From Acidimicrobiaceae bacterium (GTDB lineage: Bacteria; Actinomycetota; Acidimicrobiia; Acidimicrobiales; Aldehydirespiratoraceae): a stretch of DNA of 64,000 nt. A program made the translations under genes and the position numbers. How positions within the stretch are numbered: position 1 is the first letter of the stretch; the number at the start of each line of letters is the position of its first letter. Shown in pieces: positions 33,892 to 42,764 of this stretch. Location: assembly GCA_026706815.1 (NCBI GenBank), contig JAPOYA010000026.1, positions 1 to 64,000 on the forward strand, written 5' to 3'. Under the pieces are notes generated by a model, which was given only the letters and a program-made list of their open reading frames with translations, was not told where the DNA came from and did not search any database.

Positions 33892-35151
33892 ATGAGCAAC
33901 GAACAAGACAACGAGGGGTTTCGCATTCAGCGCACCGACCCGATCGATGACGATGTCGCCCCCGGTAGGTCAGTGTTCGGTGACGATGAGATCTCCTTCG
34001 AGGACGACGATGCGGCTGTTCCGCACTGGAGCCAGCCGCCCACTGGATCGGTGCCGAAGGTCGGTGCGCCCGCTGAGAGCGTGACCTTCAACCCTCAAGC
34101 TGAGCCTGAGAGGTCCGAGACTGGTGCTGAGGATCATTCCAGATGGGCGGCCGAATCGCCGGGGCCGACTTGGTCCGGCGAGGGTCAGGCCCGACCGCCC
34201 GCACCACCGACTCGCTCCGCCGATATGGACGCGGACGCCTTTTTCGCCCATGATGACGATGAACCTCCGCCACCCTCCGCAGCGCCCCCGTCTTCGTTGA
34301 GTTCGGCTTTGGGCGTGTCGGGCGCCGACCGGAACTTCTTCACCGCGACAGTTGTCGGAGTCGGATTGGCGGTGCTGATTCTCGCCGCGATGGCATACCG
34401 CGAATGGGTTGCGGTTGCGGTGGTGACAGCGGTTCTGGCGGTTGCAGCGGTCGAGTTCTTCAACGCCGTTCGGGTTGCCGGTCTTCAGCCTGCTGTGCTG
34501 CTCGGACTCGCGAGCGTTGTGTCGATGCCGCTTGCTGTCTACTGGCGAGGCGAATCGGCGGCAGGGCTGGTTCTGGTGTTGTCGGTCGTCTTCGGGGCCC
34601 TGTGGTATCTGCTCGTCGCGCCGAGCGATTCACCGGTGCGCGGCCTGGGATCCACCATGCTCGGAATACTTCACGTTGGCTTGTTGGGGTCTTACGCGGC
34701 TCTGATGCTCTCGATTCCGGAACACGGCACAGGATTGCTGACCGCGGCGATCATTGTGACGGTCGCCTACGATACGGGTGGACTGGTGGTCGGACGGACC
34801 ATGGGCCGGTCACCGCTGTCAGCAGCGAGTCCCAACAAGACGCTGGAGGGGCTGGTCGGAGGTGTCGTCGCGGCGATTGGAGCGGCGTTCGTGATGGGGT
34901 TCCTGTCCCAGCCTTCGCCTTTGGCGGACGTTTCCACCGGTGGAGGATTCACCGACATCCTGATCCTCGGGATCGCAGCGGCGATCGCAGCCCCGGCCGG
35001 CGATCTTGCAGAGTCCCAGATCAAACGCGACTTGGGCGTCAAGGACATGGGTTCGATCCTGCCCAGTCACGGCGGAGTTCTTGATCGATTCGACAGCCTG
35101 CTTTTCGTGCTGCCGACGACGTTCTACGTGTCGCGTTTCGTTCTGCCCTAG
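33892..35151 (+). CDS. cdsA: Phosphatidate cytidylyltransferase (CDP-diacylglycerol synthase)
   Basis: The product has 419 residues. A hydrophilic, Pro/Asp-rich N-terminal extension of about 140 residues precedes about eight membrane helices. The family signature is near the C-terminus: GDLAESQIKRDLGVKDMGSILPSHGGVLDRFDSLLF (usual PGHGG is PSHGG here). It makes CDP-diacylglycerol from phosphatidic acid and CTP. Long N-terminal extensions are seen in other actinobacterial CdsA proteins. It sits between frr and dxr as expected. Confidence 0.93.
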   Translation: MSNEQDNEGFRIQRTDPIDDDVAPGRSVFGDDEISFEDDDAAVPHWSQPPTGSVPKVGAPAESVTFNPQAEPERSETGAEDHSRWAAESPGPTWSGEGQARPPAPPTRSADMDADAFFAHDDDEPPPPSAAPPSSLSSALGVSGADRNFFTATVVGVGLAVLILAAMAYREWVAVAVVTAVLAVAAVEFFNAVRVAGLQPAVLLGLASVVSMPLAVYWRGESAAGLVLVLSVVFGALWYLLVAPSDSPVRGLGSTMLGILHVGLLGSYAALMLSIPEHGTGLLTAAIIVTVAYDTGGLVVGRTMGRSPLSAASPNKTLEGLVGGVVAAIGAAFVMGFLSQPSPLADVSTGGGFTDILILGIAAAIAAPAGDLAESQIKRDLGVKDMGSILPSHGGVLDRFDSLLFVLPTTFYVSRFVLP

Positions 35152-35197
35152 TTCGGTTGCTGTTCGCGGACAGGTCGCGACGGGTAGCGTCTCAGAT

Positions 35198-36376
35198 GTG
35201 ACCAGATCTGTTGCCGTTCTCGGTTCGACTGGTTCGATCGGGACTCAGACGCTCGACGTCATTCGGGCTGAGCCGGATCGTTATCATGTGGCCGCGCTCG
35301 GTGTCGCCACATCGGCCGCCGCGGTTTTGGAACAAGCCGGGGAGTTCCGGCCCGACGTTGTGGCGGTCGCCGACGAAGCTTGCGCCACCGAGATCCGCAG
35401 CTGCCTCCCGTCCGGTACGGAACTGTTGGTCGGTCCCGACGCGATGGCCGCGGCGGCGACGTGCGCTGAGACGGTCATCAACGGTGTGGTCGGGTTTGCG
35501 GGGTTGCCGGTCACGCTGGCAACGCTCGAGGCGGGGAAACGGCTGGGTTTGGCCAACAAGGAGTCGCTGATCGCAGCAGGCCCGGTGGTGCAGCGGGCCT
35601 GGTCTACCGAGGGCGCGGAGCTGATACCGGTTGACAGTGAACACTGCGCGGTCCACCAGTGCCTTCGCGCCAATGATGTCGCTGGGAAGGTCGAGGCGAC
35701 CGACCGCGTGGCCCAAGTGGTGTTGACGGCCAGCGGCGGCCCGTTTCGGGGTCGAACCCGAGAAGAACTGGCCGGCGTCGACATTGAAGACGCGCTCTCG
35801 CATCCGACCTGGTCGATGGGGCCGAAAATCACAGTCGATTCGAGCACTCTGATGAACAAGGGCCTCGAGGTCATCGAAGCCCATGAGTTGTTCGGCGTCG
35901 ATTATGGACAGATCGAGGTCGTGATTCATCCGCAGTCGATCGTCCATTCGATGGTCAGCTACACCGATGGCGCGACCATGGCTCAGCTCTCGCTGCCAGA
36001 CATGCGGTTGTGCATCGGTTATGCCTTGGCGTACCCGGATCGACTGGCGGTGCCCTACGGTGCCATTGATTGGGCCGATTCGCCGCAACTGGACTTTCAT
36101 CCACCGGATTTGGACGCGTTCAGGTGTTTGGGCTTGGCCTATGAAGCAGGACGGGCATCAGAGACTGCCCCTGCGTGGTTGAGCGCAGCCAACGAGGTCG
36201 CGGTCGATGCGTTTCTTGGTGGGTTGATCCCCTGGACCGGTATTGCAGAAGTAGTTGAAGCAGCGATGCAGCAGTGGCCGGGAACGGCCGCTGCCGATGT
36301 CGATGTTGTGCTCGATGCCGACCGCAAGGCCCGCGAGGTCGCTCGCGGGGTGATCAATAGAACTGCCGATGACTGA
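35198..36376 (+). CDS. dxr: 1-deoxy-D-xylulose 5-phosphate reductoisomerase
   Basis: The product is about 392 residues from GTG 35198: TRSVAVLGSTGSIGTQTLDVIRAEPDRY (NADPH site). It has LANKESLIAAGP, the metal and substrate residues in IPVDSEHCAVHQCLR, LTASGGPFRGRTREEL, HPTWSMGPKITVDSSTLMNKGLEVIEAHELF, and HPQSIVHSMVSYTDG. It is the second enzyme of the MEP isoprenoid pathway. The longer track frame from 35006 is a shadow of cdsA. A TAGCGT hexamer 7 bases before the GTG may be a -10 of a leaderless transcript. It overlaps the next gene by 8 bases. Confidence 0.95.
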   Translation: MTRSVAVLGSTGSIGTQTLDVIRAEPDRYHVAALGVATSAAAVLEQAGEFRPDVVAVADEACATEIRSCLPSGTELLVGPDAMAAAATCAETVINGVVGFAGLPVTLATLEAGKRLGLANKESLIAAGPVVQRAWSTEGAELIPVDSEHCAVHQCLRANDVAGKVEATDRVAQVVLTASGGPFRGRTREELAGVDIEDALSHPTWSMGPKITVDSSTLMNKGLEVIEAHELFGVDYGQIEVVIHPQSIVHSMVSYTDGATMAQLSLPDMRLCIGYALAYPDRLAVPYGAIDWADSPQLDFHPPDLDAFRCLGLAYEAGRASETAPAWLSAANEVAVDAFLGGLIPWTGIAEVVEAAMQQWPGTAAADVDVVLDADRKAREVARGVINRTADD

Positions 36377-37916
36377 TCGACCGTCCCCTGCTCGTCGGTT
36401 GCCTCTGCTTGCACGCGGCCGAGCAGTGCCCGAAGGCTCAGGTGTGCCCCCCGAACTCGAAGCTTCAACTGATTTCATCGGGTTGGCGATGCTGCTCGCG
36501 GCGTTGGTTGCCCTCGGGGTTTTCGTGAGCTGGAGCTGGGTGTTCATTGTGGGGTTCATCGTGTTCATGATCTTCATGCACGAGATGGGGCACTACGTGA
36601 CGGCGCGCTGGACCGGCATGAAAGTCGTCGAGTTCTTCATTGGATTCGGTCCCCGGCTGTGGTCGATGCGCAGAGGCGAGACTACTTTCGGCGTGAAGGC
36701 GATTCCAGGGGGCGCCTATATCCGCATCATCGGGATGAACAATCTGGACCTTGTCGCGCCCGAGGATGAGCATCGCACCTATCGCGTCAAGTCGTTTCCG
36801 AGAAGACTGCTGGTGGTCAGTGCCGGTTCGGCCATGCACTTTCTATTGGCAATAGCTTTGTTGTTCCTGGTTCTGTTGTTCTACGGCCTGCCCACCGACG
36901 ATGCTCGTTGGTCGGTTTCAGCCGTCAGCGATCGCAGTGCCGCGGCCGAGTTGGGGATCGAACTCGGAGATGAGATTGTCTCGGTCGACGGCGTCGGGAT
37001 CACCGACTTCGCCCAGTTCGGAGAGGTCGTGACAGCTCGCGGCGGCCAGGAGGTCGACGTTGTGTACCAACGTGGCGGAGAGACCTTGACCGGGACGGTC
37101 GTGCTGGGTTCTCGGCTGAGCGATGCCGGCGCGAACGGGATCGAAGGCCTCGTGCCGCGAGATCGAATCCTGGCCGTCGACGGGATCGAAGTGTTCGGCT
37201 GGGACGAGGTCACAGCAGCGGTCGGCGATCGTATCGGCGAGCCGCTGCAGTTCATCGTCGATCCTGCCGGGGGTTCTGAGTTGCTTGTCGTCGACGAGGC
37301 GGTGGTGCTGGAGCTGCCCCCGGCGGACGTGGCTGCCTCGGGTTTCTTCGGCGTCGGTCCCCAGCGCTACCGGGAACCGACGGGGTTGATGAACAGCGCT
37401 GCCGAGGCCGTCAGTGGGTTCAGCTCCTACACCAAGCTCATTGTGGTGGGAATGGGGGAGTTGGTTGCGGGCGGAGGTCTTCAGGACTTTGTTTCTGACA
37501 CTCTGACAGGCGAGGTTGATGGTCCTGCCGAACAGGCGTCGTCCAACGTCGCCGCCGAACGTGAGGCGGCAATCCGGTCTCTGGACGCGCGGGACCCGGA
37601 TGAGCAGCGAATCATCTCGATCTATGGCGCCGCCCGTTTGGGCACGCAGTTGACCGACGACGGATTCGACTCCGTGCTGCTCTTTTTGGCAGGACTCAAC
37701 ATCTCCATCGGCCTGATCAACTTGATTCCGCTTCCCCCGTTCGATGGCGGCCATGTGGCCGTGGCGATCTATGAGCGGATTCGCTCAATCGGCGGGCGTC
37801 GCTACCAGGTCGACTATGCCAAGCTGCTGCCGGTCGCCTACGGCGTGGTCGTGTTGCTTCTGGGCGTCGGTCTGCTCGCCGTGTTCCGCGACATCATCGA
37901 CCCGATCAACATTTAG
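36369..37916 (+). CDS. rseP: Site-2 protease RseP/Rip1-like zinc metalloprotease
   Basis: The product has 515 residues. The zinc site HEMGHYVTARWTGMKVVEFFIGFGP is in the first core helix. A PDZ domain (VSDRSAAAELGIELGDEIVSVDGVGI) and a second PDZ-like repeat (GANGIEGLVPRDRILAVDGIEVFGW) follow. The second active-site motif is NISIGLINLIPLPPFDGGHV near the C-terminus. It cleaves membrane anti-sigma factors or signal-peptide remnants inside the membrane. It lies directly after dxr, as in mycobacteria (Rip1). The N-terminus (about 30 residues, Arg/Pro-rich) is longer than usual. Confidence 0.93.
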   Translation: MTDRPSPARRLPLLARGRAVPEGSGVPPELEASTDFIGLAMLLAALVALGVFVSWSWVFIVGFIVFMIFMHEMGHYVTARWTGMKVVEFFIGFGPRLWSMRRGETTFGVKAIPGGAYIRIIGMNNLDLVAPEDEHRTYRVKSFPRRLLVVSAGSAMHFLLAIALLFLVLLFYGLPTDDARWSVSAVSDRSAAAELGIELGDEIVSVDGVGITDFAQFGEVVTARGGQEVDVVYQRGGETLTGTVVLGSRLSDAGANGIEGLVPRDRILAVDGIEVFGWDEVTAAVGDRIGEPLQFIVDPAGGSELLVVDEAVVLELPPADVAASGFFGVGPQRYREPTGLMNSAAEAVSGFSSYTKLIVVGMGELVAGGGLQDFVSDTLTGEVDGPAEQASSNVAAEREAAIRSLDARDPDEQRIISIYGAARLGTQLTDDGFDSVLLFLAGLNISIGLINLIPLPPFDGGHVAVAIYERIRSIGGRRYQVDYAKLLPVAYGVVVLLLGVGLLAVFRDIIDPINI

Positions 37917-37985
37917 GGCGCCGCCATTTCGGGAGCTGCTATTTCGGGTGCCGCCATTTAGAGCGCCGCCATTTCGGGCGCCGCC
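37917..37985 (+). repeat. Imperfect tandem repeat of about 15 bp between rseP and the decarboxylase
   Basis: About five copies of GGGCGCCGCCATTTC-like units (including gggagctgctatttc, gggtgccgccattta, gagcgccgccatttc) fill the 69-bp space between convergent genes. GC-rich and variable. It may act as a weak terminator or simply be a slippage-prone array. Confidence 0.7.
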
Positions 37986-39344
37986 CTACGGCATTGCCAG
38001 TGCTGATTCGATGCGCTCCCGCAGGGCTGCGACATGGCGGTCGGTGGTCCAGGTCGAACCGATCGACACTCTGATGAATGCCCGCCCGTTGACAGACGAG
38101 CCCAGCACGTAGACACTCGGGTCGGAGTTGAGCGAGTCGAGCAGCCTCTGGGTTGCCTCATCGCCGTCGACATGGGCGAAACAGACCAAGGCGAACGGGG
38201 TTGGAGCGATCAGGGTCAACTCTTGTTGTCGCTGAATCCACTCGGCCAGCCCGCGAGCCTGTCTCACGTTGGCGCGGATTCGCTCGCGCAGGCCCTCGAC
38301 TCCGAAACTGCGGAGCACCCACCACAGTTTGAGGGCCCGAAAGCGCCTTCCGAGGGGCACGTGCCAATCTCGATAGTCGATCACCTCGCCGGCATCGGAA
38401 GCGGCATTGGCCAGATATGGGGGTGTGATTGCGAGGGTGTCGATCAACGGCTTGCGGTCAGCCACCCAGAAAACCGAGCAGTCGAAGTTCGTTGCCAGCC
38501 ATTTATGTGGATTGAACGTGTAGCTGTCGGCCAGTTCGAGTCCGTCCTGATGGTGGCGGAACTCTTCGCAGATCATTGCGGCGCCGGCGTAGGCGGCATC
38601 GACATGGAACCACAGATTGTGCTGGGCGGCTATCTCCCCGATGGCCCGAATCGGGTCGACTGCGGTGGTTGCCGTGGTGCCGACCGAGGCTCCCACGAAT
38701 GCAGGCGCCGACCCTGCGGCGAGGTCGTCGGTGATTGCTTGGGCCAGTGCTTCGGGGCGCAGGGCGAAGCAATCGTCGACGTCAATGAGACGCACCCGGC
38801 CGACGCCCGCCACCCGTGCGCCCTTCTCTATTGAAGAGTGAGCCTGAGCCGACGTGTAAGCGACCATCTGCTCGGCCGCCGCTCCCGTTCGGCTGCGGCA
38901 GACCTCGCGGGCCACGACCAGGGCGGTGTGGGTCGAGTCCGAAGCGCTCATCTGGATGACGCCTCCACCCGGGCCGGTCGTCTTCCAATCTTGCGGCGCG
39001 CCGGTCAGGTCGACGAGCCAGTCCAGAACGTGGGATTCGATCTCGGTGGTGGCGGGAGCGGTGACCCACATCATCCCTTGCGGCCCCAATGCGGCGGACG
39101 CCATCTCCCCAAGAATCGACGGCGGTGACGACTGGGCCGGGAAGTAAGTGAACCATCCGGGATGCTGCCATTGGGCCAGTCCCGGCACAACCACTTCGTC
39201 GAGATCGCGCAGCAATGCCTCGAACGGCTCGGCTGACTCGGGAGCCGAGCCTGGGAGCATGGCCCTCACCTCGCCTGGTGAGACCTGGGCCTGCACTGGA
39301 CGCTCCTCGATACTTGCGAGGTAGTCGGTGATCCAGTCGACCAA
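37986..39344 (-). CDS. PLP-dependent group II (aromatic-amino-acid-type) decarboxylase
   Basis: The product is 452 or more residues. Fold-type I decarboxylase: HPGWFTYFPAQSSPPSILGEMASAAL, TGPGGGVIQMSASDSTHTALVVARE, GTTATTAVDPIRAIGEIAAQHNLWFHVDAAYAG, and the PLP Lys in DSYTFNPHKWLATNFDCSVFWV. It probably decarboxylates an aromatic L-amino acid; substrate specificity is not readable. TTG 39344 is the first ordinary start, but the same frame upstream reads PDPLDLEEFRANGHALVDWI, the conserved N-terminus of the family, back to an ATT at 39390-39392, 4 bases after the SelW-like stop. An ATT start coupled to the upstream gene is plausible. Confidence 0.88.
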   Translation of the reverse strand: MVDWITDYLASIEERPVQAQVSPGEVRAMLPGSAPESAEPFEALLRDLDEVVVPGLAQWQHPGWFTYFPAQSSPPSILGEMASAALGPQGMMWVTAPATTEIESHVLDWLVDLTGAPQDWKTTGPGGGVIQMSASDSTHTALVVAREVCRSRTGAAAEQMVAYTSAQAHSSIEKGARVAGVGRVRLIDVDDCFALRPEALAQAITDDLAAGSAPAFVGASVGTTATTAVDPIRAIGEIAAQHNLWFHVDAAYAGAAMICEEFRHHQDGLELADSYTFNPHKWLATNFDCSVFWVADRKPLIDTLAITPPYLANAASDAGEVIDYRDWHVPLGRRFRALKLWWVLRSFGVEGLRERIRANVRQARGLAEWIQRQQELTLIAPTPFALVCFAHVDGDEATQRLLDSLNSDPSVYVLGSSVNGRAFIRVSIGSTWTTDRHVAALRERIESALAMP

Positions 39345-39396
39345 CGCGTGCCCGTTGGCGCGGAACTCCTCGAGGTCGAGCGGGTCTGGAATCGTC

Positions 39397-39663
39397 TCAG
39401 CCCTGACCGTAGCGGCTGACGTCGCCTACTTTTTGCTCGAAGAGGCCGAGAACCTCTCCGGGTTCGTCGTGGCGCCCGGTTTGGTCCTTGGAGTAGATGA
39501 GATCGCCGTCCACCGTGACGTCGAAAATTCCTTGGGATCCAGTGGTCAGGGTCAGCCGTTCGATGACGTGCTGATAGTTCGAGAGAAGATCCTTTGCTGC
39601 GCTCACGGCGTAGCTCGAATAGTCTCAAGGAACGCAATATTTGATGTCAACGATATGTCCCAT
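39397..39663 (-). CDS. SelW/Rdx-family thioredoxin-like protein, predicted selenoprotein (CxxU)
   Basis: The track shows only 39397-39606. In the same frame the sequence runs upstream through TGA (39625-39627) to ATG 39663: MGHIVDIKYCVP-U-DYSSYAV, then SAAKDLLSNY..., SQGIFDVTVDGDLIYSKDQTGRHDEPGEV. This is the whole Rdx (SelW/SelT/SelH-like) fold of 88 residues, with the redox motif Cys10-x-x-Sec13 where Cys homologs have YCxPC. A stem-loop follows the UGA. Selenocysteine at 13 is inferred. It is divergent from the thiol peroxidase tpx and upstream of the PLP decarboxylase, whose conserved N-terminus begins right after its stop. Rdx proteins are thought to act in thiol redox balance. Confidence 0.85.
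39596..39624 (-). promoter_or_regulatory. SECIS-like hairpin after UGA of the SelW-like gene
   Basis: Reading the minus strand from the UGA, 17 bases later comes a loop CGTGA, held by GCTACGC and GCGCAGC (six pairs and one A-C mismatch). The distance and a G within the first two loop bases fit bacterial SECIS rules as I recall them. The stem is weaker than the one in the ArsC-like gene. Confidence 0.5.
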
Positions 39664-39798
39664 GGCATGGAGGTTATCGGACTGTGTTGTGGTCGGGCGT
39701 AGCCGGAGCCGCGGTGGCGCGGAGTGGCGGATGTGTCTGTATCGGCCGTAGGCTCGCAGTTGCACTTCTCGTGCGAGTCTCGAAATGGAGAAGATTCA

Positions 39799-40299
39799 AT
39801 GGCTGAAATCACTCTTGGCGGCAACCTGATCAACACCGTCGGCGCTCTGCCTGCCGTGGGCAGCGCGGCGCCTTCGTTTGTCCTCACCGGGGCCGATTTC
39901 GGCTCGGTTTCATTGTCGGACTTTGCTGGGCAGAGAATCGTGCTCAACATCTTTCCCTCGATCGATACGCGTGTCTGCGCCACCAGTGTTCGAACCTTCA
40001 ATGAGCGAGCCGCGGGTCTCGACAACGCCACTGTGCTCTGTGTGTCCGCCGACCTTCCGCCAGCGGCGGGTCGTTTCTGCGGAGCGGAGGGCATTGAAGA
40101 CGTGAAGACTGGATCGACCTTCAAGAATCCTGAGGTGCTGGACGACTACGGAGTGCGGATTGTCGATGGACTGATGGCGGGTCTTGCCGCCAGAGCGGTG
40201 GTGGTGATCGACGAATCGGGCACCGTTGTCCACTCCGAACTTGTTCCTGAGATCGCGCAAGAACCTGACTACGACGCCGCGTTGGCCGCGTTGGGCTAG
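39799..40299 (+). CDS. tpx: Thiol peroxidase (Tpx, atypical 2-Cys peroxiredoxin)
   Basis: The product has 166 residues. It begins MAEITLGGNLINTVGALPAVGSAAPSFVLTG, has the peroxidatic site FPSIDTRVCATSVRTFNE and the resolving Cys in AAGRFCGAEGIEDV, as in Tpx. It reduces hydroperoxides using thioredoxin. ATG 39799 follows AATGGAGAAG; the track start at 39724 lies in the upstream region. Divergent from the SelW-like gene with about 135 bp between starts, suggesting shared redox control. Confidence 0.93.
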   Translation: MAEITLGGNLINTVGALPAVGSAAPSFVLTGADFGSVSLSDFAGQRIVLNIFPSIDTRVCATSVRTFNERAAGLDNATVLCVSADLPPAAGRFCGAEGIEDVKTGSTFKNPEVLDDYGVRIVDGLMAGLAARAVVVIDESGTVVHSELVPEIAQEPDYDAALAALG

Positions 40300-40490
40300 C
40301 CGGTTATCGGCAAGCTCTCGAGGTCGCCTCGGTTGCGATGATCAACTCAACGCGCCTCGACATCGTCTCGTCGTCTGTGTCTGCGCGACGCAAAGCATGC
40401 CGGAGTTGCTACCGCGTTTCCTCGGGTAGTCAAGCACGCTCGTTTTTTCTCTTTGGAGGCTTCGCGAATGTCTGCCGGGGTTGGCTGGGG

Positions 40491-41528
40491 CTAGAGCTGG
40501 TTGGTGCGGAGGATTTCGTCGGCGATCAGCAGCATTGAGTCCATGGCAAAGCGGGCTTCGCTGTCGGCGGTGCCGTCCTGGTCGCCCATCGCACCGGCCG
40601 CGTAACGCACACGCACGCCTTCGCTGATCGCGGCGAGTCGCCAGAACTGAAAGGCGACATACCAACCGAGATCGGAGAGGTCCCGGTCGGAATTCTGCCC
40701 GTAGCGTGCGAGCATCTCCGAGCGTGAGCCGAACCCGGGGGCCTTGGTGGGGACATCGCCCAGACGCCCGGTGGCTCGAGGGTCGTCACCCCACCACATG
40801 GCCATGCTCGCCACATCTGCGAGCACATCTCCGAGGGTGCAGAGCTCCCAGTCGAGGACCGCGGCGACCGTTCCATCGTGGCCCATCATGGTGTTGTCCA
40901 AGCGATAGTCGCCATGGACGATCCCGGCGCCCTGCTGGGGAGGAATATTTCGGGTCAGCCGCTGGTGCAGGTCATCGAACAGCGGCATCACCCGATCCGA
41001 GCCGTCTTCGACTTGGCGTTTCCAACGCCGCAGCTGACGGGCGCAATAGTCCTCGGTGCGTCCGAGGTCGCCGAGGCCGACCGCCGATGGATCGATGAGG
41101 TGCAATGCTGCAAGCGTGTCGGTGAGCGAGTTCGTCATCACTGGCCGCAGTCCAGGCTCCACGGCGTTGCCGTCGGCCTCGTTGAAGATGATTGCGCCCT
41201 CGACGAAATCCATCACATAGAAGTCGGCGCCGTTGACGGAGTCGTCGGTGCAGAGACCAATTGCGTTCGGGACCGGTACGCCGGTGTCGCGCAGCGCAGA
41301 GATGATGCGGTGCTCGCGGCCCATGTCGTGGGCTCGGGGCAGGATGTGGCCTGTCGGTGGGCGTCGCAGCACCAGCTTCGTGCCCGACCGATCGGTGATT
41401 TTGTACGTGAGATTGGAAGCACCGCCGGTGATCAGCTGAAAATCCAGGGGGGGGAAGATGTCGGGTCGCTCGGCAAGAATCCACTGAGTCACAGCGTCAG
41501 CGTTGATGCCGGTCGGTGCGGATGTCAT
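40491..41528 (-). CDS. Phosphotransferase (APH family, acyl-CoA-dehydrogenase-associated type)
   Basis: The product is about 345 residues from ATG 41528 (MTSAPTGINADAVTQWILAERPDIF). The protein-kinase-like fold includes FQLITGGASNLTYKITDRSGTKLVLRRPP, the Brenner motif GIVHGDYRLDNTMMGHDGTVAAVLDWELCTLGD, and DVASMAMWW. This group is often fused or adjacent to acyl-CoA dehydrogenases (as in human ACAD10/11) and may phosphorylate hydroxyacyl groups. Here it lies next to an LLM oxidoreductase (10-bp gap), with a separate acyl-CoA dehydrogenase at 50 kb. The track start at 41738 is a shadow of the neighbour. Confidence 0.88.
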   Translation of the reverse strand: MTSAPTGINADAVTQWILAERPDIFPPLDFQLITGGASNLTYKITDRSGTKLVLRRPPTGHILPRAHDMGREHRIISALRDTGVPVPNAIGLCTDDSVNGADFYVMDFVEGAIIFNEADGNAVEPGLRPVMTNSLTDTLAALHLIDPSAVGLGDLGRTEDYCARQLRRWKRQVEDGSDRVMPLFDDLHQRLTRNIPPQQGAGIVHGDYRLDNTMMGHDGTVAAVLDWELCTLGDVLADVASMAMWWGDDPRATGRLGDVPTKAPGFGSRSEMLARYGQNSDRDLSDLGWYVAFQFWRLAAISEGVRVRYAAGAMGDQDGTADSEARFAMDSMLLIADEILRTNQL

Positions 41529-41538
41529 CAGGCAGGAC

Positions 41539-42429
41539 TCATCGGGCGTTGGGAGCAAGTGCTTCGAGCAGCTTCCAGTCGGGTTCGCCGCGGTTGCCGT
41601 CGGTGGGCACAGCCTGGATGCAGACGTGAGAGGCGCCCGCGTCGTAGTGGGCCTTGATTCGAGTGGCGATGTCGTCCTCGGTTCCCCAGGCCACAACCGC
41701 ATCCACGAAGCGCGGCGCACGGGAGTCGATCTCGTCATCGGTGAAGCCGAGGCGATGCCAGCTGTTGCGATAGTTGGGCAGGGCAGCGTATATCTGCAGT
41801 TGCTCGCCGGCTTTGGCGCGAGCCAGTTCTCGGTCTGTGGTCAGGACGCACTTCTGTTCGACGCACAATAGAGCATCGGGTCCCATGATCTGGCGGGCTT
41901 GGGCAGTGTGGTCGGGCGTGGTCCAGTAGGGGTGAGCGCCGGCGGCCAGCTCAGCCGACAACGCCAGCATTTTGGGACCGAGGGCTGCGAGTACAACGGG
42001 CGGAGGCTCGGTGTTGGGAGCGGGCATGATCAACGCTGATCGCATCGCTTCAAGGTACGTGCGCATCGTGGCGAGGGGTTTGTCGTAGGGCAGGTTGCGG
42101 AGCCCTTCGACCATCGGTGCGTGAGACACCCCGATACCCAGCACGAAGCGGCCGCCCGACAACTCAGCGAGGTCAAGGCCGGCCTGTTGCATTGCCGCGG
42201 GATGGCGCATATGGATACTGGCGATGCCGGTGGCGATGATGAGCCGCTGTGTGCCGAAGAGCAGGGTCGCGGCATTTACGAACGCGTTCTTGCCCATCGC
42301 TTCGCCGATCCATTGAGCGGAGTACCCGAGCGATTCGATTCGGGCGGCAGTTTCCTGGGCTTGCTGGGCTCCGTGGGCATCGGTGAACTGCCATACACCA
42401 GGCACGGCCAACTGTTCTGTGATCGACAT
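41539..42429 (-). CDS. F420-dependent LLM-class oxidoreductase (TIGR03620-like)
   Basis: The product is about 296 residues from ATG 42429 (MSITEQLAVPGVWQFTDAHG). LLM core: LGYSAQWIGEAMGKNAFVNAATLLFGTQRLIIATGIASIHMRHPAAMQQAGLDLAELSGGRFVLGIGVSHAPMVEGLRN, VVLAALGPKMLALSAELAAGAHPYWTTP. The block GIASIHMRHPAAM fits the TIGR03620 group, predicted F420 users. Substrate unknown. It precedes and is probably cotranscribed with the phosphotransferase gene. Confidence 0.86.
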   Translation of the reverse strand: MSITEQLAVPGVWQFTDAHGAQQAQETAARIESLGYSAQWIGEAMGKNAFVNAATLLFGTQRLIIATGIASIHMRHPAAMQQAGLDLAELSGGRFVLGIGVSHAPMVEGLRNLPYDKPLATMRTYLEAMRSALIMPAPNTEPPPVVLAALGPKMLALSAELAAGAHPYWTTPDHTAQARQIMGPDALLCVEQKCVLTTDRELARAKAGEQLQIYAALPNYRNSWHRLGFTDDEIDSRAPRFVDAVVAWGTEDDIATRIKAHYDAGASHVCIQAVPTDGNRGEPDWKLLEALAPNAR

Positions 42430-42764
42430 GTCCTTACGTTCGCAGGCCGATGCCCCGACCGCCAACCCTGCGACGCTCTTGTCACACCCCGGCGGCATTG
42501 ATTGGTCTGTGGTCAGCAGTGATCGCTCCGTCATCGGCGGATGTATGCAGCTAACGATGGACTTCAGTTGTTTGAGGGGGGTGCGCGACTCCCGGGACGG
42601 AGTGATCTGGCTGGCTGACATGATGTGTTGTGTCGGTACCCGCTCCGCGCGGGTGACTGCCTGATGACGGGTTCTCTCGGTGCGATGGTTCCCATAGCAG
42701 CGGGAGACAGGGTCGCAGCCGACATGGGCCCCCTCGGTGCCGTCTCGACAGTGCTTGCCTAGCT

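Noticed and set aside
35217-35245. GGTTCGACTGGTTCGATC as a tRNA T-arm
   Set aside because: It lies in the dxr NADPH-binding coding sequence and no acceptor or anticodon stem surrounds it.
37917-37985. CRISPR-like array
   Set aside because: Units are about 15 bp, contiguous and without spacers; it is a simple tandem repeat.
42663-42761. Short plus ORF MTGSLGAMVPIAAGDRV...
   Set aside because: Only about 32 codons, no ribosome-binding site and no recognisable pattern; the region is left as non-coding.
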